From contig JAJQCZ010000004.1 of assembly GCA_021202465.1 (NCBI GenBank), positions 1 to 64,000 of the forward strand: a DNA stretch of 64,000 bases. Direction: 5' to 3'. A program made the position numbers and the translations under genes. The notes beneath the pieces are model-generated. The model was not told the origin of the DNA and ran no database searches. It worked only from the letters and a program-made list of their open reading frames with translations. Below are positions 25,358 to 34,118 of the stretch, in pieces; the first letter of the stretch is position 1; every line of letters begins with the position of its first letter. The DNA comes from Lachnospiraceae bacterium (GTDB taxonomy: Bacteria > Bacillota > Clostridia > Lachnospirales > Lachnospiraceae).

Positions 25358-26980
25358 ATGAAAGTGATCATTCTGGGAGGCGTGGCGGCCGGAACCAAGG
25401 TGGCGGCCAAGCTGAAGCGCGAGGACCGGAGCTGTGAGGTGACGATTCTGACCAAGGGGAAGGATATCTCGTATGCGGGCTGCGGTCTGCCCTACTATGT
25501 GGGCGGGCTGATCGAGACGCGGGAGGACCTGATCGTCAATACGCCGGAGAGCTTTTCCGGTCTCACCGGTGTGGAGGTGCAGACGGAGCGGGAGGCAATC
25601 GGCCTTGACCGGGCGGCAAAGACGGTGCAGATCCGCAACCTGCAGACCGGCGAGACGGAGACACATTCCTATGACAAGCTGGTGATCGCCACAGGAGCAA
25701 GCCCGGTGAAGCCGCCGCTGCCGGGCCTTGATCTGCCGGGGGTATTTTTCATGCGTACACCGGACGACGCCATTGCACTGCGCAAGGCTCTGGAGGCCGG
25801 TGAGGTGAAGCGGGCGGTGATCGCCGGCGGCGGTCTCATCGGACTGGAGGTTGCAGAGAACCTGAAGTCCCGCGGCGTGCGGGTGTCGGTCATCGATATG
25901 GCGGATCAGGTGCTGCCCGGCTTCGACCCGGAATTCGCAGAGTATGTGGAGGACCATCTGTCGGATGAAGGAATCGTTTCCTTTACCGGGACGGCGCTGC
26001 AGGGAGCGATCGGTGAGAACCATGTGGAGAAGGTGCAGACCAGCCGCCGGGCCATGAAGGCCGATACGCTGATTCTGTCGGTCGGCATCCGTCCCAATAC
26101 GGCATTTCTCGCCGATACGGGTCTGGATATGTTCAAGGGGACACTGAAGGTCAATGAGTACATGCAGACCAACGATGAGGATATCTATGCGGTCGGCGAC
26201 TGCGCCATGGTGACGAACCGTGTCACCGGAGAAGGACAGTGGTCTCCGATGGGTTCCTCGGCGAACCATGAGGGACGTGTCTGCGCCATGCACATCGCCG
26301 GGAAGAAACATCCGTACCGCGGTGTCTTCGGGACCAGTGTGGCGAAGCTGCCGGGGCTCAATGTGGGGCGTACCGGGATGACGGAGACGAGCGCGAAGGC
26401 GGCAGGTCTCGATGCGGTCAGCGTGGTGGCTGTCGTGGATGACAAGGCGCATTATTTCCCCGGTGCCTCAAGCTTTATTGTAAAGATGACCGCGGAGCGC
26501 GGAACGAAGAGGTTCCTGGGAATCCAGGTGCTGGGTACGGGCGCCGTGGATAAGATGGTGGACATCGGCGTGACGGCGCTGGCTACAGAGGCGACGCTGG
26601 ACGATCTGGAGAGCGTGGACTACGCCTATGCGCCGCCCTTCTCGACGGCAATTCATCCCTTCTCCCATGTGGTCAATGTGCTTCTGAACAAGATGGACGG
26701 CATGCTGACCAGCATCAGCCCCGCGGAGTACCGGGCCGGAGCGGCCGAGGGCTATCGGGTACTGGATGCTTCGATTCAGCCCGCAATTCCCGGCGCGACC
26801 TACATCGATCTCGCCAAGGTGAACGGCCCGCTGGCAGAGGCGGCTCCGGATGAGAAGCTGCTGCTGGTGTGCAGCAAGGGGAAACGCGCTTACATGCTCC
26901 AGAATCGCCTGAAATATTTCGGCTACACGAACACTCTGGTGCTGGAGGGCGGCACAGGATTTAATGAAGTAGAAGTCTGA
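25358..26980 (+). CDS. CoA-disulfide reductase-like flavoprotein with rhodanese tail
   Basis: A 540-residue FAD/NAD(P)H pyridine nucleotide-disulfide oxidoreductase. The FAD motif (IILGGVAAGTKVAAKLK) opens the protein, and the single redox Cys42 lies in SYAGCGLPYYVGG, as in CoA-disulfide reductases and NADH-dependent persulfide reductases. The NAD motif is VIAGGGLIGLEVAENL near residue 152, with the dimerisation domain at 335-450. The final 90 residues are a rhodanese-like domain with Cys in LLVCSKGKRAYM. It probably reduces CoA disulfides, polysulfide or persulfides. It sits upstream of asrC-like in a likely operon under LysR control. Confidence 0.87.
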   Translation: MKVIILGGVAAGTKVAAKLKREDRSCEVTILTKGKDISYAGCGLPYYVGGLIETREDLIVNTPESFSGLTGVEVQTEREAIGLDRAAKTVQIRNLQTGETETHSYDKLVIATGASPVKPPLPGLDLPGVFFMRTPDDAIALRKALEAGEVKRAVIAGGGLIGLEVAENLKSRGVRVSVIDMADQVLPGFDPEFAEYVEDHLSDEGIVSFTGTALQGAIGENHVEKVQTSRRAMKADTLILSVGIRPNTAFLADTGLDMFKGTLKVNEYMQTNDEDIYAVGDCAMVTNRVTGEGQWSPMGSSANHEGRVCAMHIAGKKHPYRGVFGTSVAKLPGLNVGRTGMTETSAKAAGLDAVSVVAVVDDKAHYFPGASSFIVKMTAERGTKRFLGIQVLGTGAVDKMVDIGVTALATEATLDDLESVDYAYAPPFSTAIHPFSHVVNVLLNKMDGMLTSISPAEYRAGAAEGYRVLDASIQPAIPGATYIDLAKVNGPLAEAAPDEKLLLVCSKGKRAYMLQNRLKYFGYTNTLVLEGGTGFNEVEV

Positions 26981-26988
26981 GAAACAAC

Positions 26989-27063
26989 AAGGAGACCCCG
27001 CAAGGGGATCCGTACCCACAGGGCATACATACCCGCAGAGTAAAACGTATGGCCATGCGGCCA
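26989..27063 (+). repeat. Leader with tandem mini-hairpins (copy A)
   Basis: CCCCGCAAGGGG, CCCACAGGG and GGCCATGCGGCC are tiny hairpins with 3-4 base loops in the gap before the asrC-like gene. Closely related sequences precede the ArsR gene (52821-52860) and, more weakly, rpsP (35494-35530). Confidence 0.6.
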
Positions 27064-27084
27064 GGAACAAGGAGGACATGAAAG

Positions 27085-28038
27085 ATGGCTACACTGACAA
27101 TCAGCCCGGAGGAGGAGAAGCGGGTCAAGGCGCTCGGATTTCTCAGCAATAAGGGAACGGACAATTTCTCCGCCCGGATCATCACGGTAAACGGCAAGGT
27201 GACGGCGGCGCAGCAGCGCTGCATCGCCGAGGCCGCGGAGAAATTCGGCAACGGTATCGTAACCTACACCACCCGCCTGACCGTGGAGGTGCAGGGGATA
27301 CCGTTCGATCAGATCGAAGCATTTCAGGCCTATATCGCGAAGGAAGGCCTGGTGACCGGCGGCACCGGCTCCAAGGTGCGGCCGGTGGTGAGCTGCAAGG
27401 GAACCACCTGCCAGTACGGCCTGATCGATACCTTTGCGCTCTCCGAGGAGATTCATCACCGTTTTTACGAGGGCTACCACGAGGTGCGTCTGCCCCATAA
27501 GTTCAAGATCGCCGTGGGCGGATGTCCCAACAATTGTGTGAAACCGGATCTGAATGACCTGGGCATCATCGGCCAGCGGGTTCCGAATTTCGACGAGGAC
27601 GAGTGCAACGGCTGTAAGAAATGTTCCGTGGAGGCGGCCTGTCCCGTCGGAGCCGCGAAGGTTGTGGACGGCCTGCTGGAGATCGACAAGGACGTCTGCA
27701 ATAACTGCGGACGCTGTATCGGCCACTGCCATTTCGATGCACTGGAGGACGGTACATACGGCTATAAGATCTATATCGGCGGCCGCTGGGGCAAGAAGAT
27801 TGCGCGCGGCCGGGCTTTGAGTAAAATCTTTACCGACAAAGAGGAAGCGCTCGCTGTGATCGAGAAGGCGATTCTGCTCTTCCGCGAGCAGGGACAGACC
27901 GGAGAGCGATTCGCGAAGACCATCGAGAGACTGGGCTTTGAGAATGTCGAAGCGCAGCTGCTTGGCGACGAGATTCTGGCCCGCAAGGACGAGATTCTGG
28001 CTGCGAAGCTGCATCTGACAGGTGGAGCGACCTGTTAA
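27085..28038 (+). CDS. AsrC-like siroheme sulfite reductase subunit
   Basis: A 317-residue nitrite/sulfite-reductase-family protein with the layout of anaerobic sulfite reductase subunit C. It has an N-terminal ferredoxin-like half (residues 1-75), siroheme/4Fe-4S ligands in SCKGTTCQYG and GGCPNNC (about 100-155), and two inserted 4Fe-4S motifs (CNGCKKCSVEAACP and CNNCGRCIGHCH, about 172-217). It should reduce sulfite to sulfide in the cytosol. The electron-delivering AsrA and AsrB subunits are not nearby, so the donor is uncertain; the adjacent flavoprotein is a candidate. AGGAGG precedes the ATG. Confidence 0.85.
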   Translation: MATLTISPEEEKRVKALGFLSNKGTDNFSARIITVNGKVTAAQQRCIAEAAEKFGNGIVTYTTRLTVEVQGIPFDQIEAFQAYIAKEGLVTGGTGSKVRPVVSCKGTTCQYGLIDTFALSEEIHHRFYEGYHEVRLPHKFKIAVGGCPNNCVKPDLNDLGIIGQRVPNFDEDECNGCKKCSVEAACPVGAAKVVDGLLEIDKDVCNNCGRCIGHCHFDALEDGTYGYKIYIGGRWGKKIARGRALSKIFTDKEEALAVIEKAILLFREQGQTGERFAKTIERLGFENVEAQLLGDEILARKDEILAAKLHLTGGATC

Positions 28039-28116
28039 AGGAGAAGGAAAACAGTCAGAAAACAGAGGAACCTGTCATGAAGAGACGGGGGTACAGTCTG
28101 CTGACGGGGAAGAATG

Positions 28117-28159
28117 GAAAATCCGCTGAGAACGTGTGTGTTCCCGGCGGATTTTCTTT
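28117..28159 (+). terminator. Terminator after the asrC-like gene
   Basis: GAAAATCCGC and GCGGATTTTC form the stem, with inner GAAC/GTTC pairing and a following TTTC. Confidence 0.8.
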
Positions 28160-28222
28160 CGGCTGATGCCGTATGCAGCTCACACAGGCGGGCAGGAAGC
28201 GAAAAAACCGTCTTCTACTCGA

Positions 28223-28251
28223 TTGAATAAAGGCTTAAAACAGGGTATAAT
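28223..28251 (+). promoter_or_regulatory. Promoter of the HipA-like gene
   Basis: TTGAAT (28223-28228), 17 bases, perfect TATAAT (28246-28251). Confidence 0.75.
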
Positions 28252-28278
28252 TTCGAAGTGGGAAAAGAGGTGAATCCA

Positions 28279-29520
28279 ATGGAAAAGGACAGGCATTATA
28301 CGCTGATGCACAAATACATCCCCGTTGTCGAAATGGAACTGGATGAGGCCAGCGGCTTCGTGCGGAAGATCGGCACGGTTTACGCGCCGGAGCATCTGCC
28401 GGTGGGAGTGACATGTAAAAACGGCAGAGTCGACCGCAGCCAGTTGAACGACTGGTGGACGGAGCGAGCAATTCCCGCCAGCCGTTCCGGAGTGCGGGAG
28501 GCCCTGGAAAAGCTGGAAATTACCAGCACAAAAATGTTGTTGGTGCGTTGCTATGGCCTGAGTCTGTCTGATCAGTATTGGATTCGTCCGACAGGGACAG
28601 ACCTGCAATGGGATGCGATCAACTTTTTCCAGAATGACTTTTCTGAGGATATCGGCGATGTGCTGTTTGGCGCGGATAAAAAAGCGAATCTCCTTGATTT
28701 TTTGTCTCCGGATAATACTTCGGACGGCAACCTCAAAAAGAGATGGAAGATTCTCAATGGGAAGCGATATCTGGTCAAGGGCGGTTCTAATCCTTTCCGA
28801 CAGCAGCCTTTCAACGAGGTGATTGCTGCCGGTATCATGGAACGGCTGCATATCGCACATGTTCCATACCGCCTGATCTGGAACAATGGGGCGCCGTACT
28901 CTGTCTGCGAGGATTTCGTGGACGAGAAGACGGAACTGATTCCCGCATGGCGGATCCTGGGCATCCGAAAGAGAAATAACAGCACTTCCGTTTATCAGCA
29001 TTTTGTCGAGAACTGTGCAGTCCCTGGCATCCCGGATGTTGTCCCTTTCCTGGATCGGATGATCACTCTGGACTACATTCTGGCCAATGAGGACCGGCAT
29101 TTTAATAATTTCGGTGCACTGCGTGACGCGGAGACCCTGGAGTGGATCGGCATGGCGCCCATTTATGACAGCGGCTCCTCTCTCGGCTATGATAAAATGC
29201 CGACGCAGATGAGATCAGAAAAGGAAGTAGTGTGCAAGCCTTTCAAGAATCATCATGCTGAACAGCTGAAGCTGGTGTCCTCCTTTGACTGGCTGGAACT
29301 GTCCGGACTGGCGGATGTGGGAGAGTTTATGACGGAAGTATTTTCCGATGAACGGGCGGCCGAGTATATCGATGCGCGTCGTATTGCCGCGATTCGGGAT
29401 GCTGTGGAACGCCGGATCGGGAACCTGTCCCGGATCGTGCAGTCTTTTTCGGGGCAGGAAAGACTGAGTACGAAGGATGATGTGGCGGAGAACCTTGCGG
29501 AAGAGTATGGCTCGAAATGA
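28279..29520 (+). CDS. Lone HipA-like (CtkA-type) kinase
   Basis: A 413-residue protein with a HipA_C-type kinase fold. The nucleotide loop lies near KRYLVKGGSNPFRQQPFNEVIAAGI (about residues 163-190). The catalytic and metal motifs are LDYILANEDRHFNNFG (about 263-278) and MAPIYDSGSSLGYD (about 291-304). HipA kinases phosphorylate proteins and some cause growth arrest. There is no HipB-like partner gene next to it, and the first 120 residues do not look like the usual HipA N-subdomain. Own promoter and AGAGGTG before the ATG at 28279. The target is unknown. Confidence 0.78.
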   Translation: MEKDRHYTLMHKYIPVVEMELDEASGFVRKIGTVYAPEHLPVGVTCKNGRVDRSQLNDWWTERAIPASRSGVREALEKLEITSTKMLLVRCYGLSLSDQYWIRPTGTDLQWDAINFFQNDFSEDIGDVLFGADKKANLLDFLSPDNTSDGNLKKRWKILNGKRYLVKGGSNPFRQQPFNEVIAAGIMERLHIAHVPYRLIWNNGAPYSVCEDFVDEKTELIPAWRILGIRKRNNSTSVYQHFVENCAVPGIPDVVPFLDRMITLDYILANEDRHFNNFGALRDAETLEWIGMAPIYDSGSSLGYDKMPTQMRSEKEVVCKPFKNHHAEQLKLVSSFDWLELSGLADVGEFMTEVFSDERAAEYIDARRIAAIRDAVERRIGNLSRIVQSFSGQERLSTKDDVAENLAEEYGSK

Positions 29521-29546
29521 CTGCTGTGATTACCACGATTTGTGTC

Positions 29547-29575
29547 TTGCGTGCCCCCCTGTTTTTTAGTATGAT
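29547..29575 (+). promoter_or_regulatory. Promoter of lepB
   Basis: TTGCGT (29547-29552), 17 bases, TATGAT (29570-29575). It probably drives lepB, rbgA, rnhB and yraN. Confidence 0.65.
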
Positions 29576-29638
29576 AACTCATAAGAATGAGTGAGCAGCC
29601 ACTGGAAAAGGGTCATTTCTTGTGAGCGGGAGTATACA

Positions 29639-30202
29639 ATGGCAGATTTTGGCTTTTATCATGAAGACAATGAAAATAACCGCCTGCGCATCGTCGCCGG
29701 ATGGATCGTGGATATCCTGGCGGTGATTGCGCTGGCTTTGTTTCTGGTGACGGAGCTGGGCAATCCGCGGACGGTCAGCGGCCGCTCCATGGAACCGGCG
29801 CTGGAGGCGGGTGATACGGTTCTGGTGAACACCATGACCTATCTGCTTACCGATATTGATCGCTATGACGTGGTTCTCTTTGTCTCCGATGCTGACAGCG
29901 GACACACCAGCATTAAGCGGGTGGTGGGTCTTCCCGGCGAGACCGTGTGGATTGACGATGGGATCGTTTACATTGATGATGTGGCGCTGGATGACGAGGA
30001 TCATCTGCTCGAGGTATCGATTGCCGGACTGGCGTCCTCGCCGATTACTCTCGGGGAGGATGAGTATTTCCTTCTGGGCGATAACGGCAACAGCAGCGAG
30101 GACAGCCGCTTTGCCAATGTGGGAAATGTGAGCCGTTCCCAGATCCTCGGCAAGGTCTGGTTCTGTGTGTCGCCGCTGGAGTCGCTGGGATTTGTCAGCT
30201 GA
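29639..30202 (+). CDS. lepB: Signal peptidase I
   Basis: A 187-residue type I signal peptidase that cleaves secretory signal peptides on the outer face of the membrane. One N-terminal membrane anchor (ILAVIALALFLVTELG, about residues 25-42) is followed by the catalytic Ser in GRSMEPALEAGD near 49 and the Lys in IKRVVGLPGE near 91, then the LGDNGNSSEDSR box near 150. Start at 29639 chosen by the family-typical N-terminus and a GAGCGGGAG site. Confidence 0.92.
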   Translation: MADFGFYHEDNENNRLRIVAGWIVDILAVIALALFLVTELGNPRTVSGRSMEPALEAGDTVLVNTMTYLLTDIDRYDVVLFVSDADSGHTSIKRVVGLPGETVWIDDGIVYIDDVALDDEDHLLEVSIAGLASSPITLGEDEYFLLGDNGNSSEDSRFANVGNVSRSQILGKVWFCVSPLESLGFVS

Positions 30203-30323
30203 CAGGCGGCCGGCGATTGTGGGAGCGCAATCACGCGGAATAATCGATGTTCCTATGTGGCAGAGCGCCGTGACAGCGGCGCATGTCGGTTTACGAACAT
30301 ACATCAACAGAAAGTGAGTCAAT

Positions 30324-31181
30324 ATGAATATACAGTGGTACCCCGGCCATATGACGAAGGCGAAGCGCGCCATGGAGGAGAGTCTGCGACTGATTGACGT
30401 GATCATTGAACTGGTGGACGCGCGGGCGCCCTTAAGCAGCCGCAATCCGGATATCGATCGTCTGGGACGGCAGAAATACCGGATTCTTCTTTTAAATAAA
30501 GCCGATCTGGCGGATGAGAGTGCCAATCTTCTCTGGGAGAAATGGTTCACGGAACAGGGCTGCCATGTCGTGAAGCTGGACGCGCGTTCCGGCAGCGGGA
30601 TGCGGGCAGTGCAGGAGACCATTCAGGAAGCCTGCCGGGAGAAGACGGAGAGAGACCGGCGTCGGGGTATTCAGAACCGTCCGGTGCGGGCCATGGTGGC
30701 CGGGATCCCCAATGTGGGCAAATCGACCTTCATCAATTCCTTCGCCCGCAAATCCTGCACGAAGACGGGCAATAAACCCGGCGTGACCAAGGGAAACCAG
30801 TGGATTCGTCTGAACCGGAATGTGGAGCTTCTGGACACGCCGGGCATTCTCTGGCCTAAATTCGAGGATGCGCAGGTTGCCGCGCGGTTGGCGCTGATTG
30901 GCTCAATCAATGACAATGTCCTGAACCGCGAAGAACTGGCGGCGGAGGGGCTGCGCTTTATGCAGGATCATTATCCGGAAGAGCTGGCGGGTCGCTATGA
31001 AGGCGCGGAGATGGGAGGAGAGGCCTGGGAGGCGCTGTCTTCGCTGGCCGTCCTGCGGCAGTGCCTGAAGAAGGGCGGAGAACCGGATACGGAGAAGGCG
31101 GCGGCGCTCTTCCTCGAAGATATGCGCAGCGGCAGACTGGGGCGTATCACGCTGGAAATGCCGCCGGAGGAGAACCGGTAA
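30324..31181 (+). CDS. rbgA: Ribosome biogenesis GTPase RbgA (YlqF)
   Basis: A 285-residue circularly permuted GTPase needed for late 50S assembly. It opens with the hallmark IQWYPGHMTKAKRAM. The G motifs appear in permuted order: G4 LLNKADL near residue 55, G1 GIPNVGKSTF near 127, G2/G3 KPGVTKGNQW and LLDTPGILWP near 150-175. The C-terminal RNA-binding helices follow. It lies between lepB and rnhB as in many Firmicutes. Confidence 0.96.
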   Translation: MNIQWYPGHMTKAKRAMEESLRLIDVIIELVDARAPLSSRNPDIDRLGRQKYRILLLNKADLADESANLLWEKWFTEQGCHVVKLDARSGSGMRAVQETIQEACREKTERDRRRGIQNRPVRAMVAGIPNVGKSTFINSFARKSCTKTGNKPGVTKGNQWIRLNRNVELLDTPGILWPKFEDAQVAARLALIGSINDNVLNREELAAEGLRFMQDHYPEELAGRYEGAEMGGEAWEALSSLAVLRQCLKKGGEPDTEKAAALFLEDMRSGRLGRITLEMPPEENR

Positions 31182-31273
31182 ATGCCGTGCCGGAGAGGCA
31201 GAAGGCATCGACAGAAGGAAAAGCGATAACCGCTGCACTGAGTGCGTGAGAGAAAGAAACGGGGAGATAGAGG

Positions 31274-31921
31274 ATGGCAAAACGCAGAACGCCGGAGTCG
31301 GAGCACGAGAGATTGTCTGTCATGCGGGAGTATGAAAGGAAATATGCAGCCGCCGGTTTGATCGGCGGCGTGGACGAGGCGGGCCGGGGACCGCTGGCGG
31401 GGCCGGTGGTGGCGGCCTGTGTGATCCTGCCGTCGGACTGCGACATCTTTTATCTGGACGACTCCAAGAAGGTGACAGAGCGGCGGCGCGAGCTGCTCTA
31501 TGACGAGATCTGTGAGAAAGCGGTCTCCTACGGTATCGGCATGGTGGGGCCGGAGGTGATCGATGAGATCAACATTCTTCAGGCCACCTACCGGGCCATG
31601 CAGGAAGCGATCGCACAGATGGAGCCTGCGCCGCAGCTTCTTCTCAACGATGCGGTGACCATCCCCGGAGTTGATATTCCTCAGATTCCTCTCATTCATG
31701 GGGACGCTCTGAGTGTGTCCATCGCCGCGGCCAGTATCCTTGCCAAGGTGACCAGGGACCGGTATATGCGGGCGGCGGATTCCATCTATCCGGAATATGG
31801 TTTCGCCGGGCACAAGGGGTATGGGACGAAGGCTCACAGCGAAGCAATCCTCACCTACGGTCCCTGTCCTCTTCATCGCCGCACATTCCTGCGCAAGCTG
31901 CTGGGGGAGAGTAATGGGTGA
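31274..31921 (+). CDS. rnhB: Ribonuclease HII
   Basis: A 215-residue type 2 RNase H that removes ribonucleotides from RNA-DNA hybrids. The signature GGVDEAGRGPLAGPVVAA lies near residue 33 and the second acidic site in YLDDSKKVTERRRELL near 58. Length is normal. Its stop overlaps the start of yraN by 8 bases. Confidence 0.96.
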   Translation: MAKRRTPESEHERLSVMREYERKYAAAGLIGGVDEAGRGPLAGPVVAACVILPSDCDIFYLDDSKKVTERRRELLYDEICEKAVSYGIGMVGPEVIDEINILQATYRAMQEAIAQMEPAPQLLLNDAVTIPGVDIPQIPLIHGDALSVSIAAASILAKVTRDRYMRAADSIYPEYGFAGHKGYGTKAHSEAILTYGPCPLHRRTFLRKLLGESNG

Positions 31922-32276
31922 GACGAACCGCCGTCAGATCGGCGGCCAGTATGAGGAGCTGGCGGCCTGTTTTCTGGAGAGAAAAGGCTACCGGATCCTT
32001 GAGAGAAATTATCGCTGTCGTTCCGGAGAGATCGATCTGATCGCGGCCCGGGACAGAACGCTGGCCTTCGTTGAAGTAAAGTACCGGGCCAGCGGAAGCT
32101 GCGGGACGCCGGAGGAGGCGGTGAACGCGGCGAAGCAGCGGCGTATCTACCGGGTGGCGCAGGTGTACATGACAGCCCATCCCGAAGCCTGGGAGCGGGA
32201 CTGCCGCTTCGATGTGGCGGCGTTCCGGGCGGACGGCAGCCTGCAATACTATGAGGGCGCTTTCGGGGGGATGTAG
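31914..32276 (+). CDS. yraN: UPF0102 (YraN) family endonuclease-like protein
   Basis: A 120-residue protein of the YraN family with an endonuclease-like fold. It begins NRRQIGGQYEELAACFLERKGYRILERNYRCRSGEIDLIA and continues LAFVEVKYRA, which holds the E/D...ExK core. Function is not settled; it is usually found with rnhB. The start is the ATG at 31914 inside the last codons of rnhB. Confidence 0.92.
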   Translation: MGETNRRQIGGQYEELAACFLERKGYRILERNYRCRSGEIDLIAARDRTLAFVEVKYRASGSCGTPEEAVNAAKQRRIYRVAQVYMTAHPEAWERDCRFDVAAFRADGSLQYYEGAFGGM

Positions 32277-32294
32277 TCTGCCTGAAAAATATGG

Positions 32295-32336
32295 TTGATT
32301 CTCCCGGGAAAAACGAGTAAGATAGTTCCCCGGGAG
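32295..32336 (+). promoter_or_regulatory. Promoter of the second MATE gene with a dyad
   Basis: TTGATT (32295-32300), 17 bases, TAAGAT (32318-32323). Perfect 8-base arms CTCCCGGG (32301-32308) and CCCGGGAG (32329-32336) surround the -10 box, as an operator would. Confidence 0.6.
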
Positions 32337-32345
32337 TGATAACAT

Positions 32346-33695
32346 ATGAATGAGAAACAGGATTTTACCGAGGGAAACATTTTGACGAAGCTGATTCGCT
32401 TCATGTTTCCGATTCTGGGAGCTCTGGTGCTGCAGGCCATGTACAGCGCCGTGGATCTGATGATCGTGGGGCGTTTCGGCACCACGGCGGGTATCTCCGG
32501 TGTGTCCACGGGCAGCAGCATCATGAGTCTGGTGACTTTCACGCTGGCAGCGCTGACGACCGGTGTTACAGTGCGCATCGGTTTCTACCTGGGACAGAAA
32601 AAGCCGGAGCGCATCGGGCCGCTGCTCGGCGGGGCCGTCTGCTTCTTCTTTGTGCTGGGGCTGATTCTGACGGTCGTGTTGCTGATTTTCGCCCGGCCGC
32701 TGGCCGTGCTGATGCAGACCCCGGAGGCGGCGCTCGACCTGACAGTGACCTACGTTCGCATCTGCGGAGGCGGCTTCATTTTCGTCGTTTTCTACAATTT
32801 CATCAGCAGCATTTTCCGGGGACTGGGTGATTCCAAACTGCCTCTGATCTTTGTGACCATCGCCTGTGTCGTCAACATCGCGGGCGATCTGATTCTGGTG
32901 GCCGGGCTGCATATGAACGTGGCCGGTGCGGCCATTGCGACCATTACGGCGCAGGCAGTCAGCGTGGTGCTGTCTCTGCTGATCATCCGCAAAAAAGAGC
33001 TGCCATTTACATTGAAAAGGGAGGATTTCCGCTTTTCCCATGAGGTGGGACGTTTTGTCCAGGTGGGCGCGCCGCTGGCGCTGCAGGAGCTGCTGACAAA
33101 CCTGACCTTCCTGGCACTCTGCGCCTTTATCAACCGCCTGGGACTGGAGAGCTCCTCCGGCTACGGCATCGGCCAGAAGGTTCAGTCCTTCGTCATGCTG
33201 GTGCCTTCCTCCATCATGCAGTCGATGGCCTCCTTCGTGGCGCAGAATGTGGGCGCCGGCAAGGAAGCCCGTTCCCGCAGTGCCATGAAGTGCGGCATGG
33301 GGCTGGGCGCCGCCATCGGTGTCGTTATATTCTATGTCGTGTTCTTTCACGGAAATGTGCTGGCTTCGCTCTTTACCAGCGATACGCTGGTGGTGGAGAA
33401 GGCCTTCGAGTTCCTGCGCGGCTTCGCGCCGGAGGCCGTCGTTACCAGTATTCTGTTTAGCTATATGGGCTATTTCAATGGGCACGGGTGTTCCTTCTTC
33501 GTCATGATCCAGGGACTGGCGCAGTCCTTCCTGGTCCGCCTGCCTATGTCCTACATCATGAGCATCCAGCCGGATGCCTCGCTGACCGGTATCGGTCTGG
33601 CAGCACCGACTGCTACGGTGTTCGGTATCGTCGTCTGCACGGTTTATTACATTATTTATACACGGCGGATGGATGCGCACAGAGCGCAGAGCTGA
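32346..33695 (+). CDS. MATE family efflux transporter
   Basis: A 449-residue membrane protein with about twelve hydrophobic segments. MATE features include MFPILGALVLQAMYSAVDLMIVGRFG near residue 20, FRGLGDSKLPLIF near 155 and QNVGAGKEARSRSAMKCG near 300. It differs from the MATE protein at 15904 in most positions. It probably exports a drug or metabolite. It interrupts the usual run of translation genes and has its own promoter, so it may be a later insertion there. GGGAGTG precedes the ATG. Confidence 0.9.
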   Translation: MNEKQDFTEGNILTKLIRFMFPILGALVLQAMYSAVDLMIVGRFGTTAGISGVSTGSSIMSLVTFTLAALTTGVTVRIGFYLGQKKPERIGPLLGGAVCFFFVLGLILTVVLLIFARPLAVLMQTPEAALDLTVTYVRICGGGFIFVVFYNFISSIFRGLGDSKLPLIFVTIACVVNIAGDLILVAGLHMNVAGAAIATITAQAVSVVLSLLIIRKKELPFTLKREDFRFSHEVGRFVQVGAPLALQELLTNLTFLALCAFINRLGLESSSGYGIGQKVQSFVMLVPSSIMQSMASFVAQNVGAGKEARSRSAMKCGMGLGAAIGVVIFYVVFFHGNVLASLFTSDTLVVEKAFEFLRGFAPEAVVTSILFSYMGYFNGHGCSFFVMIQGLAQSFLVRLPMSYIMSIQPDASLTGIGLAAPTATVFGIVVCTVYYIIYTRRMDAHRAQS

Positions 33696-33730
33696 CGGGA
33701 AGAAATAATATTTTTGTAAAGGTAAAACAC

Positions 33731-33759
33731 TTGACAAGCCGCATTTCTTCCTGTATGAT
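33731..33759 (+). promoter_or_regulatory. Promoter of ylxM-ffh operon
   Basis: Perfect TTGACA (33731-33736), 17 bases, TATGAT (33754-33759). Confidence 0.8.
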
Positions 33760-33776
33760 GTCGAAGGTGAGCGCCT

Positions 33777-34118
33777 GTGGACAGGATTTTGGAACAAACA
33801 TTGCTGTATGATTTTTACGGGGAACTTCTGACGGATCATCAGAAACAGATATATGAGGATGTGGTTTTCGGGGACTATTCGCTGACGGAGGTGGCCGAAG
33901 CCCATCAGATCAGTCGTCAGGGGGTTCATGATCTGATCAAACGGTGTGACCGGACGCTGCGGGACTATGAAGAGAAGCTGGGTCTGGTCCATAAGTTCGC
34001 GGAGACGAAGCGCCTGGTCGCGCAGATCCATGAGCTGACGCAGGAGTACGAGAGGACGGGAGACAGCGGCTGTGTCCGGCAGATCGAGAGTCTGTCGCGT
34101 GAAATCGGAGAGTTGTAG
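33777..34118 (+). CDS. ylxM: YlxM, UPF0122 helix-turn-helix protein
   Basis: A 113-residue sigma-factor-like helix-turn-helix protein that partners with the signal recognition particle in Gram-positive bacteria. It begins DRILEQTLLYDFYGELLTDHQ and has the HTH LTEVAEAHQISRQGVHDLIKR near residues 40-60. Start codon is GTG at 33777. The ffh ATG begins right after its stop. Confidence 0.93.
   Translation: MDRILEQTLLYDFYGELLTDHQKQIYEDVVFGDYSLTEVAEAHQISRQGVHDLIKRCDRTLRDYEEKLGLVHKFAETKRLVAQIHELTQEYERTGDSGCVRQIESLSREIGEL

Noticed and set aside
31851..34031. A 726-codon minus-strand frame over yraN, a MATE gene and ylxM
   Set aside because: Antisense to three clear genes, with an unusual His/Gln-rich composition and no ribosome-binding site that decides a start.
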